Made by a program: the position numbers and the translations under genes
The notes under the pieces: generated by a model
The model's database searches: none
Seen by the model: the letters and a program-made list of their open reading frames with translations, nothing else
What the model was told of the DNA's origin: nothing
Origin: Pseudomonas fragi
GTDB lineage: Bacteria; Pseudomonadota; Gammaproteobacteria; Pseudomonadales; Pseudomonadaceae
Length of the DNA stretch: 64,000 nucleotides
NCBI RefSeq assembly: GCF_002269505.1
Contig: NZ_NQKQ01000007.1
Span: forward strand, 124,001-188,000
Direction: 5' to 3'
Part shown: positions 35,544 to 45,970 of the stretch, piece after piece
Position numbering within the stretch: position 1 is the first letter of the stretch
How the letters are laid out: each line of letters opens with the position of its first letter

Positions 35544-36536
35544 TCAGGCTCGAAACTGGCTGGGTGCAACCCCGCTCCAGCGCACAAACGCATGGCGAAA
35601 GCTGGCGGTTTCACTGAAGCCCAGGGCCTCGGCAATCTGGTAGATGGGCCATTCAGTGTCTTTGAGCAGTAGCTTGGCCCGCTCAAAGCGCAGGTCGTCG
35701 AGCAGTGCCTGGTAACTGCAGCCCACATCATGCAAATGCCGGCGCAGGGTGCGCGGCGAGCAGTTCATTTGTTCGGCCAGGCCTTCAAGCCCGGGGGCCG
35801 CATGCAGTTGTGCAGCCAGAAGCTGGCGGATGCGTTCCAGCCAGGTTTGCCGCCCGGTGAATTCCAGATTCTGTTTGCGACAGCGCTCTGCCATCGCCTG
35901 ATGAGTAACGGTGTCGGCCAGCGGCAAAGGCTGGTCGAGCCAGCTTTTGGCGAAGGCAAAACCATTGCCTTGGCCATCGAACTGGCGCGGGCAATCGAAA
36001 CTTAACCCGTAGCGGGCGTGGTAGTCCGGTGCGCTGTGGGCAAAACGTGCACTCAATAGCGGCAGCGGCCTGCCCAACAAGTCTTCGCAGATGACCTTGA
36101 GCGAGACCAGGCATAACTCGGCATTGAACACTGCCATTTGCGGGGTCTCGGCATAGCCACTGGCGCAGAACCAGACCTGGTCGCCCTCGACCTCAAGGCT
36201 CAACTCAAAAAGTGTTCCCAGCAGCGCCGGGTAGCGTAAAGCAAGGCGCAATGCGTCACCTAAGGTGGCACTGGTGAGTAGGGCGTAACCGAGCATGCCG
36301 TAGGACGACACATGCATGCGTCGCCCCAGCTCCAGGCCGATTTCGCGGCGCAAGGCCACGGCGTTGGCACATACGCGCATCTCCTGGCTGGTGGTGATGC
36401 GTGTGTCTGTGCGGCTCAAGTCCGCCGCCCGTATGCCGCTGCCGGCCAGCAGCGCTTCGCTGGGCAGGCCTTCGGCGTTGAAGGTGCTAAGCACCAGCGA
36501 GACGGCATTGAGCGTTGTGAGATGGGAATGAAGCAT
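35544..36536 (-). CDS. AraC-family transcriptional regulator
   Basis: A 330-residue regulator with an N-terminal Arabinose_bd-type ligand domain and a C-terminal double HTH (MNCSPRTLRRHLHDVGCSYQ; ALGFSETASFRHAFVRWSGV). The ATG at 36536 is chosen because AGGAAA lies at the right distance; earlier in-frame starts at 36551 and 36572 lack a site. It lies 52 bp after the asparaginase gene on the same strand, so may control it or the deacetylase gene downstream; this is not determined. Confidence 0.85.
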   Translation of the reverse strand: MLHSHLTTLNAVSLVLSTFNAEGLPSEALLAGSGIRAADLSRTDTRITTSQEMRVCANAVALRREIGLELGRRMHVSSYGMLGYALLTSATLGDALRLALRYPALLGTLFELSLEVEGDQVWFCASGYAETPQMAVFNAELCLVSLKVICEDLLGRPLPLLSARFAHSAPDYHARYGLSFDCPRQFDGQGNGFAFAKSWLDQPLPLADTVTHQAMAERCRKQNLEFTGRQTWLERIRQLLAAQLHAAPGLEGLAEQMNCSPRTLRRHLHDVGCSYQALLDDLRFERAKLLLKDTEWPIYQIAEALGFSETASFRHAFVRWSGVAPSQFRA

Positions 36537-36588
36537 GCTCGTTTCCTGCATTGAGGTACGGGAAACGAGCAAGTTGTGTGCCGCAGCG

Positions 36589-37593
36589 TTAAGCCAGTTC
36601 CCCGCACATATCCAGTTCGATCAGGCGGCGTACTTCAGCCAGCGGCAGGTCAGCGCCGAGCAAGGCATGCAGTTTGCCGAACACGGCCTCACGGGTCATG
36701 CCACCGCCCGAGAGTACGCCCGCTGCGCGCAAGCGGCTGCCAGCTTCGTACACGTCCAGTTCCACGCCACCTTCATGGCATTGGGTAATGGCCACGACCA
36801 CAATGGCGTTTTCCTGCGCCCGTTGCAGGCTGGCGATAAAATCCGGGTTGCCACCCGGGCCAGTGCCACTGCCGAAGCACTCCAGTACCAGGGCTTCAAT
36901 TCCGCTGTTGAGCATGGCATCGAGCTGGGCGGCGCCAATCCCCGGGACCAACGGTAATACGCCGACGCTGGCCTGATGCTTGGGGTGGCTGTAAGCCAGT
37001 TCGGCCGGGAGGGTGCTGGCTTTGGCTCCGCCGCCGTTACGTGTCAGCGTCACAAATGGATTACGGCCAAAGCTGCGCACTTTGGCGCAACGTGTGGGTG
37101 CCATCAGCTTGCCGTGGAAGTACAGCTGCACGCCATGAGGCTGGCCCTGGCCCAGCGCCTGCAAGGCGCCGCTGACGTTTTCCCAGGCATCGCTGTCAGG
37201 TACGCCTGCTGGCAGCATGGAGCCTGTGAAGAGTACCGGTGCCGGCAAACCCAGCAGTTGAAAGCACATAGCTGCAGCGCTGTAGGCCAGCGTGTCAGTG
37301 CCATGCAGGACCAGTACAGCATCGCAGCCATCCTGCTCGACCGCTTCGATGATCGCGCTGCGCAGGCGCAGCCAGTAGGCGGGCGTCATGTTGGCGCTGT
37401 CGATCAGCGGGCTCATTTCGCGAAAGGACCACTGCGGCACTCGCAACTGCGGTTGGCTGGCCAGGTGCTCGCTCATGCGTGCTTCAAAACCCGACGCAGG
37501 CGCCAGGCCGCTGGCGCTGGCCTGCATGCCGATGGTGCCGCCGGTGTAGAGCACCCTGACGCGTTGGGCGGTGTGATGAGTGGCTGCGGTCAT
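36589..37593 (-). CDS. L-asparaginase
   Basis: Hydrolyses asparagine to aspartate and ammonia. The 334-residue protein keeps both catalytic threonine motifs: YTGGTIGMQ near residue 17 and HGTDTLAYSA near 98. No signal peptide is visible, so it is a cytoplasmic, type I-like enzyme. It lies between an amino-acid symporter gene and an AraC regulator; aspartase is nearby. A hairpin at 37616 separates it from the symporter gene, so it probably has its own promoter. Confidence 0.92.
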   Translation of the reverse strand: MTAATHHTAQRVRVLYTGGTIGMQASASGLAPASGFEARMSEHLASQPQLRVPQWSFREMSPLIDSANMTPAYWLRLRSAIIEAVEQDGCDAVLVLHGTDTLAYSAAAMCFQLLGLPAPVLFTGSMLPAGVPDSDAWENVSGALQALGQGQPHGVQLYFHGKLMAPTRCAKVRSFGRNPFVTLTRNGGGAKASTLPAELAYSHPKHQASVGVLPLVPGIGAAQLDAMLNSGIEALVLECFGSGTGPGGNPDFIASLQRAQENAIVVVAITQCHEGGVELDVYEAGSRLRAAGVLSGGGMTREAVFGKLHALLGADLPLAEVRRLIELDMCGELA

Positions 37594-37615
37594 TGTTAAG
37601 TCCCCATAAGCAAAA

Positions 37616-37643
37616 ACGCGGCGGTTCCTGAGAACCGCCGCGT
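37616..37643 (-). terminator. Terminator after the AGCS symporter gene
   Basis: Hairpin ACGCGGCGGTTC-CTGA-GAACCGCCGCGT, followed on the minus strand by TTTTTG. It is 8 bp past the symporter stop. Confidence 0.85.
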
Positions 37644-37650
37644 GAGTGTG

Positions 37651-39072
37651 TCAGCGTTTTGTTTCTTCGGCCGTGGCGGCCGGTTTTGGCGGCCAGGCCT
37701 TCAGGTCCAGATCCAGATCCGGGAATTTACTGGAATCGAACACCGGTGTCTTGATCCCCGCACGGCGCTGGTCATCGTAATCCTTGAGCACGCGCATGCA
37801 AATCTTGAACAGCATCGCCAGGGCGATCAGGTTCACGAATGCCAGCATGGTCATGGCGATGTCGGCGAAGGCGAAAACCGTTTGCAGGTTTTCAATCGAG
37901 CCCCAAAAGATCAGCACCAGTACCAGTGCGCGATAACCCATCAGCGCCTTGCGGCTTTCGCCGACCAGGAAGCGCAGGCTGTTCTCGCCCAGATAATAGT
38001 TGTAGAGCATCGAGGTGAACACAAACAGTGCCAGGGCTACGCTGATGAACACGCGGCCCCATTCGCCCACTACGGCCGCCAGGGAGTTCTGGGTCAGGGC
38101 AATGCCGTCGCCTTCAAAGCCCGGGGTGTAGAAGCCCGACAACAGAATCAGCAACGCCGTACAGGTGCAGATCACGAAGGTGTCGAGGAATACGCTGAAC
38201 GCCTGTACTACGCCTTGGGCGATAGGGTGTTCAACATCAGCCACGGCGGCCACGTTCGGGGCACTGCCCAGACCGGCTTCGTTGGCAAACACGCCACGTT
38301 TGACGCCCATCACGATGGCACTGCCGATCAGGCCGCCGAACACCGGGTCCAGGCCGAAAGCGCTCTTGACGATATGACCCAGCATGGCGGGTACGTGGTC
38401 GAATTGCAGCACGATCACATACAGGGTCACTGCGATGTAGGCCAGGGTCTTGACCGGTACCAGCAGGTCGGCCACCGAAGCGATACGTTTGATACCGCCG
38501 ATGAACACCAGACCCAGCAGGATGGCGATGGCCAGGCCCGAGTAGTTGACCTTGAAGCCGAAGGCGTCTTGCAACGAGTGAGTCACGGCATGGGCCTGCA
38601 GGCCCATGAAGGCAAAGCCGAAGGTGATCAGCAACAGCACGGCCATCAGTTTGCCCATCCAGGCTTTGCCCAGGCCGTACTTCATATAGAAGGACGGACC
38701 ACCGCGCAGTTGACCTTCCGAGTCACGGCGCTTGTACAACTGGCCCAGGGAGCATTCGATCAGGCTGCTGGCCATGCCGACCAGCGCGGTCACCCACATC
38801 CAGAACACGGCACCGGGGCCGCCCAGGGTAACGGCAATACCGACGCCGGCAATGTTGCCTGCGCCCACACGGCCTGCCAGGCTCAGCATCAATGCCTGGA
38901 ACGAGCTCAGCTCACCGGCGCTGCTGCGCAGGCTGTCCTTGAATACCGAAAACATGTGCAGGAAGTAACGAAACTGAACGAAACGCGAGCGGATCGTGAA
39001 GTAGCCACCGAGCCCGACCATGAGCACGATTAGCACTTTCCCTGAGAGGAAGTCATTGATGACTTCAAGCAT
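37651..39072 (-). CDS. Alanine/glycine:cation symporter (AGCS family)
   Basis: Sodium-coupled amino-acid importer with about 11 membrane segments, 473 residues. AGCS signatures are visible: GRVGAGNIAGVGIAVTLGGP and the GVFANEAGLGSAPN segment. The ATG follows GAGGAAT. The specific amino acid is not fixed by sequence; alanine, glycine or asparagine are possible given the neighbouring asparaginase and aspartase. Confidence 0.92.
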   Translation of the reverse strand: MLEVINDFLSGKVLIVLMVGLGGYFTIRSRFVQFRYFLHMFSVFKDSLRSSAGELSSFQALMLSLAGRVGAGNIAGVGIAVTLGGPGAVFWMWVTALVGMASSLIECSLGQLYKRRDSEGQLRGGPSFYMKYGLGKAWMGKLMAVLLLITFGFAFMGLQAHAVTHSLQDAFGFKVNYSGLAIAILLGLVFIGGIKRIASVADLLVPVKTLAYIAVTLYVIVLQFDHVPAMLGHIVKSAFGLDPVFGGLIGSAIVMGVKRGVFANEAGLGSAPNVAAVADVEHPIAQGVVQAFSVFLDTFVICTCTALLILLSGFYTPGFEGDGIALTQNSLAAVVGEWGRVFISVALALFVFTSMLYNYYLGENSLRFLVGESRKALMGYRALVLVLIFWGSIENLQTVFAFADIAMTMLAFVNLIALAMLFKICMRVLKDYDDQRRAGIKTPVFDSSKFPDLDLDLKAWPPKPAATAEETKR

Positions 39073-39349
39073 GGATTATTCCTCGCTGTTTTTATCTGAT
39101 GGCAACACGGCCGGATCGAAATATCGCGTTACACCTGCTTGAGCAAGGCATAAACGTAGGCGATCAATGTGACCCTGGCCATGTTGCTGCTTGGTTTACG
39201 ATGCTGTTTCCGTGCTGACGATGGCCGCTGGTGCTGGGGCCGGGCACAGGAAGAGGGGCGGCACTATACCTAGGAGCGCAGGAAGCGTCTGCATAAGTGA
39301 CTGAATTTTCATGTGTGAGTTGTCCGATATGGCTTTGTTTATTGTCAAA

Positions 39350-39402
39350 TTGCCCTCACTTCAGCCCTCTTCCGGAGGGTGAGGCCGGGGTGAGGGGGCT
39401 TT
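39350..39402. repeat. CTC-rich repeat
   Basis: A single diverged copy of the CCCTCTTCCGGAGGG-type element between the symporter gene and aspA. The rest of this 433-bp gap (39073-39505) holds the symporter promoter region and the aspA terminator; I see no gene in it. Confidence 0.7.
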
Positions 39403-39412
39403 GAATTCTGGC

Positions 39413-39448
39413 CAAAAAAAAGGGCCTGCAGACGTGTCTGCAAGCCCT
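39413..39448 (-). terminator. Terminator after aspA
   Basis: Stem AGGGCTTGCAGAC / GTCTGCAGGCCCT with one mismatch on the minus strand followed by eight T (plus-strand A run at 39413-39420). Confidence 0.9.
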
Positions 39449-39505
39449 CAAAAGGTGAGAGGTGTCTAGTCCCTCGACCTGGTGAGCGTTGAGCGTGTTA
39501 CAGCA

Positions 39506-40942
<1,437 letters not shown>

Positions 40943-41026
40943 CTCGATATGAACCCGGTCTGGGCCGGAACGCTGCGAATCCTAGGCCTGCAGTCTATTT
41001 TGGGCCAATGCCTTTAAACACTATCC

Positions 41027-41043
41027 TATGCATAAACGGCATA
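41027..41043. promoter_or_regulatory. Putative LysR operator between aspA and the LysR gene
   Basis: Perfect interrupted palindrome TATGC-N7-GCATA in the divergent gap, of the size bound by LysR regulators. It lies about 70 bp before the LysR start. Confidence 0.5.
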
Positions 41044-41110
41044 ATAGCGACGTGACGCGACAAGCGCGTCGAGCGTGTGACCCATTTTGGTGCGCGTCCG
41101 GGAGGACTCG

Positions 41111-42016
41111 ATGAATCTCGAAAGTAAATGGTTAGAGGACTTCAGTGCCCTGGCTGCTACTCGCAGTTTTTCCCAGGCTGCAGAGCGCCGATTCGTCACT
41201 CAGCCGGCCTTCAGCCGACGTATTCGCAGCCTTGAAGCGGCGCTGGGGCTGACCTTGGTGAATCGTTCCCGCACCCCGGTGGAGTTGACTGCGGCTGGCC
41301 AACTGTTTTTGGTCACGGCGCGCACAGTCGTCGAGCAGTTGGGTGAGGTGTTGCGACACCTTCATCACCTCGAAGGCGGGCAGGGCGAGGTCATGCAAGT
41401 GGCTGCCGCCCACTCGTTGGCACTGGGGTTTTTCCCGCGCTGGATCGCCCAGTTGCGCAATGAAGGGCTGAACATCGCGACACGACTGGTTGCGACTAAC
41501 GTCGGAGACGCGGTGCATGCTTTGCGCGAAGGCGGCTGCGATTTGATGCTGGCTTTTTATGATCCGGATGCTGCCTTGCAGATGGATCCGGAAATTTTCC
41601 CCTCCCTGCACCTGGGTAATACCGAAATGCTCCCGGTCTGCGCAGCCGATGCCGATGGCAAGCCGTTGTTTGACCTGGAGGGTGACGCCAGTGTGCCGCT
41701 ATTGGCTTACAGTGCCGGCGCATTCCTGGGTCGTTCGGTGAACTTGCTGCTGCGCCAGCGCAGCCTGCGCTTTACCACTATCTATGAGACCGCGATGGCC
41801 GACAGCCTTAAAAGCATGGCCCTCGAAGGGTTGGGCATTGCCTGGGTGCCGCATTTGAGCGTGCGTGCCGAGCTGGCGCGGGGCGAATTGGTGGTGTGCG
41901 GCGGCCCGCAATGGCATGTGCCGCTGGAGATTCGCCTGTACCGCTGTGCCCTGGTGCGCAAAGCCAACGTGCGGTTGTTGTGGCGCAAACTGGAAAGTGG
42001 AACTCAACCCGAGTGA
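41111..42016 (+). CDS. LysR-family transcriptional regulator
   Basis: A 301-residue LysR regulator: HTH in residues 5-64 (SFSQAAERRFVTQPAFSRRIRSLE) and a LysR_substrate domain. The ATG at 41111 follows a strong GGGAGGA; an upstream GTG frame is rejected. Divergent to aspA and equivalent in place to PA5428 of P. aeruginosa, so it probably controls aspA. The effector is unknown, with aspartate or a related acid likely. Confidence 0.88.
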   Translation: MNLESKWLEDFSALAATRSFSQAAERRFVTQPAFSRRIRSLEAALGLTLVNRSRTPVELTAAGQLFLVTARTVVEQLGEVLRHLHHLEGGQGEVMQVAAAHSLALGFFPRWIAQLRNEGLNIATRLVATNVGDAVHALREGGCDLMLAFYDPDAALQMDPEIFPSLHLGNTEMLPVCAADADGKPLFDLEGDASVPLLAYSAGAFLGRSVNLLLRQRSLRFTTIYETAMADSLKSMALEGLGIAWVPHLSVRAELARGELVVCGGPQWHVPLEIRLYRCALVRKANVRLLWRKLESGTQPE

Positions 42017-42302
42017 ATGCGGCCTCCACCCTCATCGGTCTCATGAGGCGGTTATCAATCAGGATCATGCACATATCGGCAGGCTTTGCGGCCCGCCGAT
42101 ATTTGGCCACGGGTGCAGCAGAAACGGTTTGAGTCGCCATGTGCAATGTTTCAACAACGGTATCAATAGGCAGTCGGCCTTCTTCTACTGCTCGGTCATC
42201 AACCTGTCGAACATTAAGTATGTTTAATGGGTGAGTGTTTTTTGAGTGGTAGCGTCATGGCAAGTGTGCAGGTGGTTATTGAAGTTGTTAGTAGTTTCAG
42301 TC

Positions 42303-42857
42303 TCAGGGTGCATCACTTAGAAAGGCTCTTATGTTTTCCCTGTTTTTCGGCGTAAAGCGGTAACAATTACTTCGAAGAGATGAAGACTCAGGGAACATGA
42401 AGGTCTCACATACAATTCCCCATGGATTGTAGCCGAGTGCTGCATCGTTGTGGGTGGCGTTGAAACTGTGGCCTACTTCATGGGCGATTACTTGATGATC
42501 TTTAAGGCAGGCAATTACGGCGGGTTGCCCGGGGTAGGCAACGCCCAGGACGGTCTCGTTGAGCGGAGCCTGAGTCACCAGAATATAGCGTTCGGTTTTA
42601 CCCCACTTCAATCCCTGCTGGTTTTTGTATTGGATGGCCGCTAATTCCCATCGTTTAAGAACATCGTCTATATTCTGGCTTTTATAGTTGAAGTCAGTCA
42701 TGCCTCGCACGTTACGAATATCCTTGAATATGAACGATCGTTTTGTAACTGCCGTGATTTCGTCGGTGAATTCTTTGAAATAAGCACGCCCCAATGTATT
42801 GATGGAGCGATTGGGGACGTCGTTGTGGATAAATATATAAAGCGTAATGGGTTGCAT
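42303..42857 (-). CDS. Metzincin-type zinc metalloprotease, orphan
   Basis: A 184-residue protein with the full metzincin zinc site HEVGHSFNATH (HExxHxxxxxH) followed by a Met-turn-like CETFMFPES and an NCYRFTPKNRENIR tail, a layout like reprolysin/M12B or snapalysin-type enzymes. No signal peptide is visible; the start MQPITLYIFIHNDVPN looks like the first beta strand of the domain. The ATG at 42857 follows AAGGAT. Base composition is clearly more AT-rich than the neighbours. The 286-bp gap after LysR and the region before this gene hold no other gene. It sits in a slot between the LysR gene and purE, suggesting acquired DNA. Confidence 0.7.
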   Translation of the reverse strand: MQPITLYIFIHNDVPNRSINTLGRAYFKEFTDEITAVTKRSFIFKDIRNVRGMTDFNYKSQNIDDVLKRWELAAIQYKNQQGLKWGKTERYILVTQAPLNETVLGVAYPGQPAVIACLKDHQVIAHEVGHSFNATHNDAALGYNPWGIVCETFMFPESSSLRSNCYRFTPKNRENIRAFLSDAP

Positions 42858-43147
42858 GAGAAATATCCTTTTAATAAGAAGCCTGCAATCCATGCAGGCC
42901 TGTTTACGATTTTGTTGTTAGCGGTTTGAATCTAAGTGAAGACGTCAACTCGACGGTCCGCCGTGGCTGGAGTTCGTCTCATCATGTGGTTTTTATCTCT
43001 GTGCAATGTAGGCGTGGCGCCAGGAGATCAGGGCAGTATCCGGTGGGCAGTGCTTGACCTGAAGGTCAATAAAACCGGGGGATTCGGGATTATCTGATGT
43101 GCAAGACAGATGGTCGCCAAAGGTGCTTTCAAGGCACATGTTTGGGG

Positions 43148-43233
43148 TATACTGCGCGGCCTTCGGCTGGCTTGACCGGCCTTAATTCCTATAACAAGCC
43201 ACGTCGGATCCTCCACGTGGCTTGTTGTTTTTT
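43148..43233 (+). promoter_or_regulatory. purE leader with terminator-like hairpin
   Basis: A TATACT -10-like element at 43148-43153 is followed by a hairpin with 12-bp perfect arms (AACAAGCCACGT at 43193-43204 and complement at 43215-43226) and then GTTTTTT. This is a complete intrinsic terminator within the transcript leader, 38 bp before purE, so attenuation is likely. The alternative is a terminator for an unrecognised short upstream RNA. Confidence 0.55.
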
Positions 43234-43270
43234 GACGCGCCTGCGGGCGCCCAAGAGAAGAGGCGCGACG

Positions 43271-43762
43271 ATGAGTGCACTGGTAGGCGTGATCATGGGC
43301 TCCAAGTCCGATTGGTCCACCCTCAGCCACACCGCCGATATGCTGGAAAAACTCGGCATTCCTTACGAAGTGAAAGTGGTCTCTGCCCACCGCACTCCGG
43401 ATCTGCTGTTCCAGTATGCCGAAGAGGCCGAAGGCCGCGGAATCGAGGTCATCATCGCTGGTGCCGGTGGCGCAGCCCACCTGCCAGGCATGTGTGCAGC
43501 TAAAACCCATTTGCCAGTACTCGGTGTACCGGTGCAGTCGGCCATGCTGTCGGGCGTCGACTCGCTGCTGTCGATCGTGCAGATGCCTGCTGGCATCCCG
43601 GTTGCCACCCTGGCCATCGGCAAAGCGGGCGCGATCAACGCGGCCCTGCTGTCAGCGAGCATCCTGGGCGCCAAGCACCCGCAGTTCCATACCGTTTTGA
43701 AAGCATTCCGTGCTGAACAGACAGACAGCGTGCTGGACAATCCAGACCCGCGCGTAGCCTGA
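43271..43762 (+). CDS. purE: 5-(carboxyamino)imidazole ribonucleotide mutase PurE
   Basis: Purine synthesis enzyme converting N5-CAIR to CAIR, 163 residues. [11 protein letters not shown] and VVSAHRTPD are the class I PurE phosphate/nucleotide-binding motifs; [11 protein letters not shown] follows. The ATG at 43271 gives the usual MSALVG start; the upstream open frame runs through the leader hairpin and is not coding. purK follows 11 bp after the stop. Confidence 0.96.
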   Translation: MSALVGVIMGSKSDWSTLSHTADMLEKLGIPYEVKVVSAHRTPDLLFQYAEEAEGRGIEVIIAGAGGAAHLPGMCAAKTHLPVLGVPVQSAMLSGVDSLLSIVQMPAGIPVATLAIGKAGAINAALLSASILGAKHPQFHTVLKAFRAEQTDSVLDNPDPRVA

Positions 43763-43773
43763 GGTTTCTGACG

Positions 43774-44859
43774 ATGAAAATCGGTGTAATCGGTGGCGGC
43801 CAATTGGGTCGCATGCTGGCCCTGGCGGGCACTCCGCTGGGGATGAACTTTGCTTTCCTGGACCCGGCACCCGATGCCTGTGCCGCCTCGCTGGGTGAAC
43901 ACCTGCGTGCGGACTACAGCGACCCGGATCATTTGCGCCAGTTGGCTGACGAAGTCGACCTGGTGACTTTCGAGTTCGAGAGCGTTCCGGCTGAAACCGT
44001 GGCTTTCCTGTCGCAATTTGTCCCTGTGTACCCGAGCGCAGAAGCGCTGCGCATTGCGCGCGATCGCTGGTTCGAGAAGAGCATGTTCAAGGACCTGGGC
44101 ATTCCGACGCCGGCATTTGCCGACATCCAGTCCCAGGCTGATCTGGACGCAGCAGTGGCCACCATTGGCCTGCCTGCCGTGCTCAAGACCCGCACCCTGG
44201 GCTATGACGGCAAGGGCCAGAAAGTGCTGCGCACCGCTGCTGATGTAGTGGATACGTTTGCTGAATTGGGCAGTGTATCGTGCTTGCTGGAAGGGTTTGT
44301 ACCGTTCACCGGCGAAGTGTCGCTGATCGCCGTTCGCGGCCGTGATGGCGAAACGAAGTTCTACCCTTTAGTACACAACACGCACGACAGCGGCATTCTC
44401 AAGCTGTCGGTTGCCAGTACCGATCACCCGCTGCAAGCTCTGGCTGAAGACTACTCCAGCCGTGTGCTCAAACAGCTGGATTATGTTGGCGTGATGGCAT
44501 TCGAGTTCTTTGAAGTCGACGGTGGCCTCAAGGCCAACGAAATTGCCCCGCGAGTGCACAATTCCGGGCACTGGACGACCGAAGGCGCCGAGTGCAGCCA
44601 GTTCGAAAACCACTTGCGGGCTATTGCCGGCCTGCCGCTGGGTTCGACGGCCAAGGTGGGTGAAAGCGCCATGCTCAACTTCATCGGCAGCGTGCCGCCG
44701 GTTGAGAAGGTAATCGCGATTGCCGACTGCCATCTGCATCACTACGGCAAGGCTTTCAAGGTCGGTCGTAAAGTCGGTCACGCCAACCTGCGCTGCGCAG
44801 ACATGGCGACGCTGCAAGCGCAAATCCTCAAGGTTGAAGCCCTGATCGACGAAGCGTAA
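43774..44859 (+). CDS. purK: N5-carboxyaminoimidazole ribonucleotide synthase PurK
   Basis: ATP-grasp enzyme of 361 residues that carboxylates aminoimidazole ribonucleotide with bicarbonate and ATP to give the PurE substrate. GGGQLGRMLALAG opens the protein, LKTRTLGYDGKGQ is the ATP-binding loop, and NEIAPRVHNSGHWTTE is the C-terminal active-site signature. Cotranscribed with purE. Confidence 0.96.
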   Translation: MKIGVIGGGQLGRMLALAGTPLGMNFAFLDPAPDACAASLGEHLRADYSDPDHLRQLADEVDLVTFEFESVPAETVAFLSQFVPVYPSAEALRIARDRWFEKSMFKDLGIPTPAFADIQSQADLDAAVATIGLPAVLKTRTLGYDGKGQKVLRTAADVVDTFAELGSVSCLLEGFVPFTGEVSLIAVRGRDGETKFYPLVHNTHDSGILKLSVASTDHPLQALAEDYSSRVLKQLDYVGVMAFEFFEVDGGLKANEIAPRVHNSGHWTTEGAECSQFENHLRAIAGLPLGSTAKVGESAMLNFIGSVPPVEKVIAIADCHLHHYGKAFKVGRKVGHANLRCADMATLQAQILKVEALIDEA

Positions 44860-44965
44860 ATCGCTTTGCACGGAACCATTGGGTTGTCGCTGCTCTCTGA
44901 TGGCGTGATGCCAAAGTGCTGACTAGGCTTTGGTTGTTACGCCATTTAATTTTGAGGAAGCGTCC

Positions 44966-45214
44966 ATGGGCATCATCGGAACCATTTTTATCGGCTTGAT
45001 CGTTGGCCTGCTGGCTCGTTTCCTGAAACCGGGTGACGACAGCATGGGCTGGATCATGACCATCTTGCTGGGTATTGGCGGCTCGCTGGCGGCGACGTAT
45101 GGTGGCCAGGCGCTGGGTATCTACAAGGCGGGCGAGGGTGCCGGCTTTATCGGAGCGGTAGTGGGGGCTGTAATCCTGCTGATCATCTACGGCATGGTCT
45201 CGAAAAAGTCCTGA
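44966..45214 (+). CDS. GlsB/YeaQ/YmgE family stress membrane protein
   Basis: An 82-residue inner-membrane protein with three hydrophobic segments and the glycine-rich GIIGTIFIGLIVGLLARF start typical of the transglycosylase-associated (YeaQ/YmgE) family. The ATG at 44966 follows TTGAGGAAG; the frame upstream is not conserved. The family is linked to general stress; the molecular role is unknown. Confidence 0.88.
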   Translation: MGIIGTIFIGLIVGLLARFLKPGDDSMGWIMTILLGIGGSLAATYGGQALGIYKAGEGAGFIGAVVGAVILLIIYGMVSKKS

Positions 45215-45229
45215 TTTAACGCGTTGGCT

Positions 45230-45252
45230 CTCTCTGCGCCAGCCGCAGAGAG
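45230..45252 (+). terminator. Possible terminator hairpin after the YeaQ-like gene
   Basis: Arms CTCTCTGCG and CGCAGAGAG with a 5-base loop, 15 bp past the stop. It lacks a T-run, so its function is uncertain. Confidence 0.4.
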
Positions 45253-45295
45253 GGCTAAACTGCGCGCGTTCAATCCTTCTTTTATCGAGCCTTGC

Positions 45296-45832
45296 ATGCG
45301 CCGTCTTCTACTGACTTTTCTTTTGTTGGGCTCAGGCCTGGCACACGCGGCAGAACTGCCCGAAACCGACTGGCTTGAACTGATGCCCAAGTCGGATCAA
45401 ATAGCCCTTGAGCAAATGCCCGAAATTGACCATGACTCGCCCGAGGCCAATGGTACGTTTACCGACAAGGGTGGTTTGAAGCAGAGCAAGGGCCTGCCTG
45501 CGGTGATGTACTCCAGCAAGACTGTGGCCAGCATGAATGGCAAGAATATCCGTTTGGGTGGCTACCCCGTGCCTCTGGAAACTGACGCCAAGGGTCGCAG
45601 CACGCTGTTTTTCCTGGTGCCGTACCCGGGTGCCTGCATTCATGTACCGCCTCCGCCGCCCAATCAGTTGGTGTTGGTGCGCTATCCAAAAGGCTTGAAG
45701 CTGGATGACATCTACACGCCGCTGTGGGTGATGGGTACGCTGAAGGTTGAGAAGGTCAGCAATGACCTGGCCGATGCGGCCTATGCGCTGGATGCGAGTA
45801 AGGTGCGGGTAGTGGTTGAGGAAGATTTGTAA
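45296..45832 (+). CDS. DUF3299 family periplasmic protein
   Basis: A 178-residue secreted protein with signal peptide (RRLLLTFLLLGSGLAHA) and then a DUF3299 domain with the conserved GGYPVPLE, FFLVPYPGACIHVPPPPPNQ and PLWVMGTL segments. In other bacteria DUF3299 proteins occur near MacB-like transporters, but none is present here. The ATG at 45296 is chosen because it begins the signal peptide. Function unknown. Confidence 0.82.
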   Translation: MRRLLLTFLLLGSGLAHAAELPETDWLELMPKSDQIALEQMPEIDHDSPEANGTFTDKGGLKQSKGLPAVMYSSKTVASMNGKNIRLGGYPVPLETDAKGRSTLFFLVPYPGACIHVPPPPPNQLVLVRYPKGLKLDDIYTPLWVMGTLKVEKVSNDLADAAYALDASKVRVVVEEDL

Positions 45833-45847
45833 GCGTTTTGCTATGCC

Positions 45848-45966
45848 AAAACCCTCACCCCAACCCTCTCCCAGAGGGAGAGGGAGCCGATTTATGGGGT
45901 GGCGCGAATCATGATTATCCCCCAGTCAGTCCCCTCTCCCTCCGGGAGAGGGCTAGGGTGAGGGCC
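45848..45966. repeat. Inverted CTC-rich repeat pair
   Basis: Two inverted copies of the CCCTCTCCC/GGGAGAGGG element with about 50 bp between, filling the gap between the convergent DUF3299 and mutarotase genes. Confidence 0.8.
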
Positions 45967-45970
45967 GGCC

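Noticed and set aside
37642..39033. 463-residue open frame on the plus strand opposite the AGCS symporter
   Set aside because: Low-complexity His/Gln-rich shadow of a well recognised transporter gene; no ribosome site.
39073..39349. Possible riboswitch upstream of the AGCS symporter
   Set aside because: I could not find a convincing tandem glycine-type aptamer or a leader terminator in this stretch.
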